The notes below the pieces were generated by a model. It was not told the origin of the DNA, made no database searches, and saw only the letters and a list, made by a program, of their open reading frames with translations. Positions 13,627 to 17,778 of a DNA stretch of 17,778 nt are shown one piece after another. A program made the translations under genes and the position numbers. This DNA comes from an uncultured Anaerotruncus sp. (GTDB lineage Bacteria; Bacillota; Clostridia; Oscillospirales; Ruminococcaceae). The number at the start of each line of letters is the position of its first letter. Within the stretch, counting starts at the first letter, position 1. The stretch is taken from contig NZ_CABUCJ010000048.1 in assembly GCF_902490045.1 (NCBI RefSeq), positions 1-17,778 on the forward strand, written 5' to 3'.

Positions 13627-14235
13627 ATGAACGTTCTGTCTGAATTTTTGATCATCGCCCTTTCCGCGGCCGTGCTGCAGAACGCGGTCTTTACCCGCGG
13701 GCTCGGGTCGAGCAGGGACACGCTGATGATGGGGGCCCCCCGCCGCATCTTCGTGTTCGGCGCGGCGCTCACCTTTATCACCGTCGTTTCCGCCGCGCTC
13801 GCGTGGCCGCTCAACCGGCTGCTGCGCGAACAGCAGCTCTCCACCCGGCTCGGCATCCGCTATCTGAGCTCGATCGCCACGCTGGCGTGCGTCTGCGCCG
13901 TCTTCACGCTGCTCTACCTCGTCACCCGCGCGTGGTTCCCGCGCATTCACTACCCGCTGCGCCGCGACGCCGCGAACGCGGCCTTCAGCTGCGCCGTGCT
14001 CGGCACCATCCTCATCGCCTTTTCGGGCGGCTACGGCTTTGTCAAAACCCTCGGCTTCGCGTTCGGCTCGGGCGTCGGCTATACCGCCGCCCTGCTGCTC
14101 GTGCGGGAGGGCCGCCGCCGCATCGCCCTGTCCGACGTGCCCCGCGCCTTCCGCGGGCTGCCCATCATGCTGCTCTATATCGGCATCCTCTCCCTGGCGA
14201 TCTACGGGCTGATCGGCCACCAGCTCCCGACCTGA
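13627..14235 (+). CDS. rnfA: RnfA-like membrane subunit (Rnf-Nqr family)
   Basis: A 202-residue membrane protein of the RnfA/NqrE family with six predicted helices. The C-terminal half follows RnfA closely: FSCAVLGTILIAFSGGYGFVKTLGFAFGSGVGYT, then LSDVPRAFRGLPIMLLYIGILSLAIYGL. The N-terminal family motif FLGxCPFxGVS is changed to GLGSSRDTLMMG, so the first [2Fe-2S] ligand cysteine is Ser29, while the second is kept (C122). A few residues are inserted before C122. GGAGGT lies five bases before the ATG. It is the last gene of the rnf-like set; rnfG and rnfB do not follow. Confidence 0.85.
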   Translation: MNVLSEFLIIALSAAVLQNAVFTRGLGSSRDTLMMGAPRRIFVFGAALTFITVVSAALAWPLNRLLREQQLSTRLGIRYLSSIATLACVCAVFTLLYLVTRAWFPRIHYPLRRDAANAAFSCAVLGTILIAFSGGYGFVKTLGFAFGSGVGYTAALLLVREGRRRIALSDVPRAFRGLPIMLLYIGILSLAIYGLIGHQLPT

Positions 14236-14272
14236 CGGTTTTTCAAGGCGCCTATCCTGAAACGGTGGTGAT

Positions 14273-15526
14273 ATGATGGCAAAGAATTACAAGATCAAAC
14301 GGTACAAACGCATCTACCGCGGCAAGCGCTCGGCAGGTTCTCTCATCCTGCGGGGGGCGCTGGCCGCCGCCGCCGTCTTTATCGTGGCGTTCGTGGGCTA
14401 TAACGCCTACGGCCCCATCCGCGACTACTTCTCGGGCGCGCTCGCGGCCGCTTCCCACAGCGCGCAGAGCGAGGCCGAGCCCGCGCCCCCTCCCGCAGAC
14501 ACGCCCGAGGCGGAGCCCGAGCCCGAGCCGCCCGTCCCCGCCGACGTGCGCGCGCTCTACCTGACGAACGCGCAGGTCCGGGATTCCGCCGGGCTTGACC
14601 AGCTGCTCGACGAACTCACCCGTACCGAGATCAACGCGGTGCTCTTCGACCTCAAGGACCAGCAGGGCAACATCCTCTACCGGTCCGACCTCGACCTGGT
14701 GGCGCAGTCGGGCGCGCAGGCGGAAAACGCCTATGACCTCGCGGCCCTCTGCCAAAAGCTCAGGGAGAAGAACCTCATCCCCATCGGGCGGCTCAACGCC
14801 TTCCGGGACCCCATCGCGCCCTCCCGGATTCCCGACGCGGGCATCAAATACATGAACACCGAAATCCTCTGGCTCGACAACGCCGCCGACCAGGGCGGCA
14901 TGCCCTGGCTCAACCCCTACTCCGACCTGGCCCGCGCCTACGTCATCGACATCGCCACCGAGAGCGTGTCGCTCGGGGTGGGGCGGATCCTGCTCGACAA
15001 CGTCAGCTTCCCCACCGGCTACGGGCAGGAGTACGCCTCCTACGGCCCGACCGCCGACGGGGTGACCCGGTCGGACGCGCTCTCCGTCTTTCTCGACCAA
15101 ATCGACCGGCAGGTGCGGGACAAGGGCGGCGACGTGAGCGTCTATATCTCCGGGCTCGCCGCGCTCGGCGGCAACAACACCTATTACGGCTCCAACCCCC
15201 TCGCGCTGGCCAACGACAATGTGACCATCGGCGTGATGCCCGCCCAGTTCGGCGACGGCTTCACCCTTGAGAGCTTTTCGCTCGAGGCGCCCGTGCTTGA
15301 CCCGCGCGGCACCGTCGACAGCCTGCTCAAGTTCATCGCCCCCGACGTCGCGGGCAAAAACGTCACCGTGCTCGTGCAGGCGTATCCCGCCTCCTACACG
15401 ATCGAGAATAATAAGATGTATACGGTCGATGATATTAACGCCCAGATCGGCGCCGCCTCCCAGAACGGCATCATCAGCTACATCATCTACAGCCCCGACG
15501 GCAGCTATCCCCAGCCCGACGTCTGA
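14273..15526 (+). CDS. Membrane-anchored putative glycoside hydrolase (DUF4015)
   Basis: A 417-residue protein that starts with a basic cytoplasmic segment (KRYKRIYRGKR), one membrane helix at about 23-45 (LILRGALAAAAVFIVAFVGY), and a Pro/Glu-rich linker to about residue 85. The extracellular domain is a TIM-barrel-like putative glycoside hydrolase of the COG1306/DUF4015 type: VRALYLTNAQV, INAVLFDLKDQQGNILY, IPIGRLNAFRDP, WLNPYSDLARAYVIDIATESVSLGVGRILLDNVSFP, and ISYIIYSPDGSYP. The DLKD and LLDNVSFP stretches are the expected barrel strand ends with acidic residues. Two adjacent ATGs (14273, 14276) follow GGTGG; either is possible. It starts 37 bases after rnfA with no terminator, so co-transcription is likely. 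The substrate is unknown. Confidence 0.82.
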   Translation: MMAKNYKIKRYKRIYRGKRSAGSLILRGALAAAAVFIVAFVGYNAYGPIRDYFSGALAAASHSAQSEAEPAPPPADTPEAEPEPEPPVPADVRALYLTNAQVRDSAGLDQLLDELTRTEINAVLFDLKDQQGNILYRSDLDLVAQSGAQAENAYDLAALCQKLREKNLIPIGRLNAFRDPIAPSRIPDAGIKYMNTEILWLDNAADQGGMPWLNPYSDLARAYVIDIATESVSLGVGRILLDNVSFPTGYGQEYASYGPTADGVTRSDALSVFLDQIDRQVRDKGGDVSVYISGLAALGGNNTYYGSNPLALANDNVTIGVMPAQFGDGFTLESFSLEAPVLDPRGTVDSLLKFIAPDVAGKNVTVLVQAYPASYTIENNKMYTVDDINAQIGAASQNGIISYIIYSPDGSYPQPDV

Positions 15527-15543
15527 TTACAGGAGGTTTTTAC

Positions 15544-16113
15544 ATGGCCTTTAAAGTCCGCCTCTTTCCCGGCGAGCCCGACTACGAGACGCTTCACGTC
15601 GCCAAGCTCACCACCTTCCCGCTTGAAAAGCGGGATTACAAGCCCTATTCCCAGGCGCGCGTCTGCTTTTCCCACGGAGGTCTCTCCCTCCAGCTGCTCG
15701 CTTTCGAGGCGGAACCGCTCCCGCAGAGCGAGCTGCGGGCGGTCTTCCGTTTTACCGGGGACGAGCCCGCCCTCACCCTCTCGATCCACGCCGATCGGAG
15801 CATGCGCATCCTGCGCGGCGAGGAGGAGGTCACCACCGTCCTTGTCGCGGCGGAGGCCGCGTCGCTCCACATGTTTACCGGCGAGGATTTGCAGGGCGTG
15901 TTCTGGGGCGGCAACCTCTTCCTCTCCGCCGCCGTCATGAAGACCTACTATCCCCGCTTCTCCCCCGTAAAGGACGCGGTCTTTACCGGGAACCTCTACA
16001 AGCTCTGCGAGGGGCCCGAAAAGCCCCACTCCGGATGCTTCTATCCGGCCGACTTTTCAAAACCCCTCGACGCCCCCGAAAACCTCGGGGAATTTGTCGT
16101 CATCGACTATTGA
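15544..16113 (+). CDS. Possible CBM9-like carbohydrate-binding protein
   Basis: A 189-residue protein without signal peptide or membrane helix. I do not recognise it with certainty. Alternating hydrophobic strands (ARVCFSHGGLSLQLLAFEAEP, ELRAVFRFTG, LTLSIHADRSMRIL) suggest a beta-sandwich. The C-terminal pattern FTGNLYKLCEGPEKPHSGCFYP, then PADFSKPLDAPENLGEF, resembles the tail of family 9-like carbohydrate-binding proteins (GNFYKCGE...PHY...FH.PE.FG). AGGAGG lies just before the ATG and the gene begins 17 bases after the glycoside hydrolase stop, so the two are one transcript. It ends at a strong bidirectional terminator. With no export signal, a cytosolic sugar- or polymer-binding role is the most that can be proposed. 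Confidence 0.6.
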   Translation: MAFKVRLFPGEPDYETLHVAKLTTFPLEKRDYKPYSQARVCFSHGGLSLQLLAFEAEPLPQSELRAVFRFTGDEPALTLSIHADRSMRILRGEEEVTTVLVAAEAASLHMFTGEDLQGVFWGGNLFLSAAVMKTYYPRFSPVKDAVFTGNLYKLCEGPEKPHSGCFYPADFSKPLDAPENLGEFVVIDY

Positions 16114-16140
16114 CCGGCGCGCCTTCCGACGCGCGGAATA

Positions 16141-16180
16141 AAAAACAAAGCGGCCGCCCGGAAGGGCGGCCGCTTTCCTC
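16141..16180. terminator. Strong bidirectional terminator
   Basis: Perfect 13-bp stem 16147-16159/16164-16176 with loop GGAA. The plus strand continues TTTCCTCT, ending the rnf-to-CBM9-like transcript. The minus strand continues GTTTTTTATT, serving the acetyltransferase operon. Confidence 0.9.
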
Positions 16181-16246
16181 TGCTTCACAAACCGCGCGGG
16201 ACGGATGTGGGCAACGCCCCGCCTGCGCCAAACGCTTTGAGGGTTT

Positions 16247-16278
16247 CCAAAGGGAACTTTCCCGAAAGTTCCCTTTGG
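16247..16278. repeat. 14-bp perfect hairpin next to the acetyltransferase stop
   Basis: The arms 16247-16260 and 16265-16278 (CCAAAGGGAACTTT/AAAGTTCCCTTTGG) are exact complements around loop CCCG. They directly abut the acetyltransferase stop codon and have no U-tract. The A/T-richer composition differs from surrounding DNA, so it looks like a small inserted dispersed element rather than a second terminator. Confidence 0.6.
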
Positions 16279-16842
16279 TCACAGGCGCTCCACGATCTTC
16301 CGGATGGCGCGGCAGGGATTGCCCGCCGCCAGCACGCCCGCGGGGATGTCCCGCGTCACGACGCTGCCCGAACCGATCACCGTGTTGTCGCCGATCGTCA
16401 CGCCGGGGTTGATCACCGTATGCCCGCCGATCCAGACGTGATTGCCGATGCGCACCGGCTTTCCGAACTCGAGTCCCGTGGCGCGCGCCGCCGGATCGAG
16501 CGGATGGGTGGCTGTGTAAATATCCACATTGGGCCCGATCTGCACATGGTCGCCGATGACGACCGGCGCGCTGTCCAGCACGGTCAGACCGAAATTGGCG
16601 TAAAAATGCTCGCCCACCGAGATGTTGACGCCGTAATCGAACCACACGGGCGGCTCCATGTAGGCGTACTCCCTGTGCGCCCCGAACATCCGCAGGCGCA
16701 GGCGGTCGTGCCCCGCCTCGTCCTCGGGCGGCAAATTGTTGTAGGCCTGGCAGAGCTGCCGCATCGTCAGGCGCAGCCGCACCAGCTCGGGGTCGCCGGG
16801 GTCGTACAGCTCCCCGGCGAGCATCTTTTCTCGTTCCGTCAT
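16279..16842 (-). CDS. Maltose/galactoside-type O-acetyltransferase (LbH)
   Basis: A 187-residue trimeric left-handed beta-helix acetyltransferase of the Maa/LacA/NodL group. The N-terminal Mac domain (MTEREKMLAGELYDPGDPELVRLR) is intact. The hexapeptide core reads WFDYGVNISVGEHFYANFG, VVIGDHVQIGPNVDIYTATHPL (with the catalytic His), VRIGNHVWIGGHTVINPGVTIGDNTVIGSGSVVTRDIP, and the closing AAGNPCRAIRKI. It transfers acetyl from acetyl-CoA to a sugar hydroxyl. The ATG overlaps the upstream gene's stop in an ATGA junction, so the start is well supported. Third gene of the Rrf2 operon. The exact sugar acceptor cannot be read from sequence. Confidence 0.93.
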   Translation of the reverse strand: MTEREKMLAGELYDPGDPELVRLRLTMRQLCQAYNNLPPEDEAGHDRLRLRMFGAHREYAYMEPPVWFDYGVNISVGEHFYANFGLTVLDSAPVVIGDHVQIGPNVDIYTATHPLDPAARATGLEFGKPVRIGNHVWIGGHTVINPGVTIGDNTVIGSGSVVTRDIPAGVLAAGNPCRAIRKIVERL

Positions 16843-17165
16843 TTTGGTCCATCTTCCTTCCGTGCGCCGCCCTCCGGCGGCGCGTCTGTTTTCTGTCGGC
16901 GGGGCAGCGCCGCAAGCAGGGCAAGCAGCAGCTTCTGCGCGATTAGCGGCAGCAGCGCCCCCACCGCGTCGAGCTGCGGCAGAATCAGCGCCAGCGCGAT
17001 CAGCGCGACCGTAAAGAACCAGCGCGCCGCAAACCCCAGCATGACAAGGGTTCCGGCGCGTTCGGGAGCTTTCGCCGCTTTTTTCGCGGCATAGCGCAGC
17101 AGCAGCGCGTCCGCCGCCGCCCATGCGCACCCGGCGGCCAGCCCCGCGGCAAACGGCGCGGTCAT
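16839..17165 (-). CDS. Small membrane protein, possibly AtpI-like
   Basis: A 108-residue protein with three to four hydrophobic helices (AAGLAAGCAWAAADALLL, LVMLGFAARWFFTVALIALALILP, LLPLIAQKLLLALLAALP) and a charged C-terminal tail (RRQKTDAPPEGGARKEDGPK). The arrangement, with Arg in the second helix and a helix-ending Lys, is reminiscent of ATP synthase subunit I, but no ATP synthase genes are near and the match is weak. Its ATG lies in the Rrf2 gene's stop (ATGA), and its own stop overlaps the acetyltransferase ATG. No other function can be supported. Confidence 0.7.
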   Translation of the reverse strand: MTAPFAAGLAAGCAWAAADALLLRYAAKKAAKAPERAGTLVMLGFAARWFFTVALIALALILPQLDAVGALLPLIAQKLLLALLAALPRRQKTDAPPEGGARKEDGPK

Positions 17166-17557
17166 TCGCCGAAGTGGATGGCGTAGAGGCGGTCGCGCAC
17201 CAGCTTCGCGATCTCGGCGTAGGCGCGGTTGAACCGGCACTCCCCCTCCTCAACGCGGGTGCACTGGAACTCCCCGTCGCCGCCGACGCACCGGCTGATC
17301 GTAATCGGCCCCTCCACCGTCTCGATGACCTCACCGAGCGGGATCTCCTGCGGCGCACGGGCGAGCTCGTAGCCGCCCTGCGTGCCCTTGTAGGACCGGA
17401 CGATTCCCTGTGCGACCAGCTTGCGCAGGATTTTGAGGGAAAAGCGCAGGGTCACGCCCGTCGCGGCGGAGAGCGCCTTGGCATCCATCCGGCTCCCGTT
17501 CTTCGCCAGACAGTTGACAATACGCACCGCATAGTCGGCCTCGAGGGTGATATACAT
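17162..17557 (-). CDS. Rrf2 family transcriptional regulator
   Basis: A 131-residue winged-helix regulator of the Rrf2 family (IscR, NsrR, CymR relatives). Seen: the family start MYITLEADYAVRIVNCLAKNG, the recognition helix region ALSAATGVTLRFSLKILRKL, the wing GIVRSYKGTQGGYELAR, and the dimerisation helix. Three cysteines, C90, C99 and C107, sit where Fe-S-binding members coordinate a cluster, with spacing C-x8-C-x7-C compared with C-x5-C-x5-C in IscR, so it may sense iron-sulfur status, redox or NO. AAAGGAG precedes the ATG. It leads a coupled operon with the membrane protein and acetyltransferase; an imperfect dyad over its own promoter suggests autoregulation. Confidence 0.92.
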   Translation of the reverse strand: MYITLEADYAVRIVNCLAKNGSRMDAKALSAATGVTLRFSLKILRKLVAQGIVRSYKGTQGGYELARAPQEIPLGEVIETVEGPITISRCVGGDGEFQCTRVEEGECRFNRAYAEIAKLVRDRLYAIHFGE

Positions 17558-17597
17558 GAAATCCGCTCCTTTGTTTGCGCTTTTCCAGAAAGGATAA

Positions 17598-17639
17598 ACT
17601 ATACCGATTAAGTGTACAACATTCGGCGCGTTTTGTCAA
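17598..17639 (-). promoter_or_regulatory. Rrf2 operon promoter with candidate operator
   Basis: Minus strand TTGACA (17639-17634), 17-bp spacer, TACACT (17616-17611). An imperfect 16-bp dyad at 17598-17613 (ACTATACCGATTAAGT, outer ACT/AGT and central CG matched) overlaps the -10 and the start site, a usual place for a repressor of the Rrf2 type. Confidence 0.75.
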
Positions 17640-17652
17640 GGGCAGGAGGATG

Positions 17653-17778
17653 GGATTTGCCGCTCGTCGAGCGGCGGAGCTTGCCGGCGACCGGCGGCGG
17701 TCTTGGATTTCCCGCCCAGCGGGCGGAGGGCTTGCCGGGTCCCGCCCCGGCGGGCGGGTCGACTTCTTGCTCGCCCAA
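17653..17778 (+). repeat. Multi-hairpin intergenic repeat, right copy
   Basis: Stem-loops 17659-17665/17669-17675, 17683-17687/17691-17695, 17712-17717/17721-17726 and 17734-17739/17746-17751, joined by GGATTT and GCGGAGCTTG linkers. Read on the plus strand it aligns with the minus strand of 1-130 over about 100 bp, unit for unit. It may continue beyond the window. No coding potential is seen in it. Confidence 0.75.

Noticed and set aside
17653..17778. CRISPR array at the window ends
   Set aside because: Units are not identical repeats with unique spacers; they are different stem-loops with conserved linkers, and there are no cas genes.

Overview
The window looks like chromosomal DNA of a high-G+C member of the Clostridia (Oscillospiraceae/Ruminococcaceae-like). 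The reasons are the TrmK-Nif3 pair, a SigH-type sporulation/transition sigma factor, a MecA-type adaptor, Rrf2 and XRE regulators, AGGAGG ribosome sites and textbook TTGACA-17-TATAAT promoters set in very GC-rich coding DNA. No phage, transposase or CRISPR gene is seen.

Layout. Positions 1-130 hold a multi-hairpin intergenic repeat; a related copy in inverted orientation closes the window (about 17653-17778). The minus-strand block 131-1796 is a translationally coupled operon: DUF1858 protein, trmK, Nif3-family protein. Then, all on the minus strand, come a small zinc-ribbon protein, a SigH-like sigma factor, a MATE exporter and a lipoprotein cyclophilin. A plus-strand zincin-like metalloprotein (5657-6109) converges on an XRE regulator (6177-6539) across a 30-nt perfect palindrome. 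A GNAT acetyltransferase lies downstream of a minus-strand tRNA cluster transcribed Gly(TCC), Arg(TCT), His(GTG), Gln(TTG), each with an encoded CCA. The tRNA promoter (7956-7984) diverges from that of rpe (8102-8130). rpe converges with a mecA-like gene.

The most interesting region is 9456-14235: four plus-strand genes homologous to rnfC, rnfD, rnfE and rnfA. rnfB and rnfG are absent. By motif comparison from memory, most cofactor sites of the canonical Rnf/Nqr pump also look lost: the FMN/NADH motif of RnfC, the covalent-FMN motif of RnfD, and three of four intramembrane cysteines of RnfA/RnfE. The two [4Fe-4S] motifs of RnfC are intact. RnfC carries a roughly 450-residue C-terminal extension built on 18-residue helical repeats. 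The cluster runs into a membrane-anchored glycoside-hydrolase-like protein (DUF4015 type) and a CBM9-like protein, then a bidirectional terminator. I read this as a reduced, probably repurposed Rnf-derived membrane complex, possibly with an envelope role; that reading is inference.

The right end is a three-gene minus-strand operon (Rrf2 regulator with three cysteines, small AtpI-like membrane protein, maltose-type O-acetyltransferase) joined by ATGA overlaps and driven by a TTGACA-17-TACACT promoter with an imperfect dyad over the start region. No gene-free stretch exceeds 300 bases.
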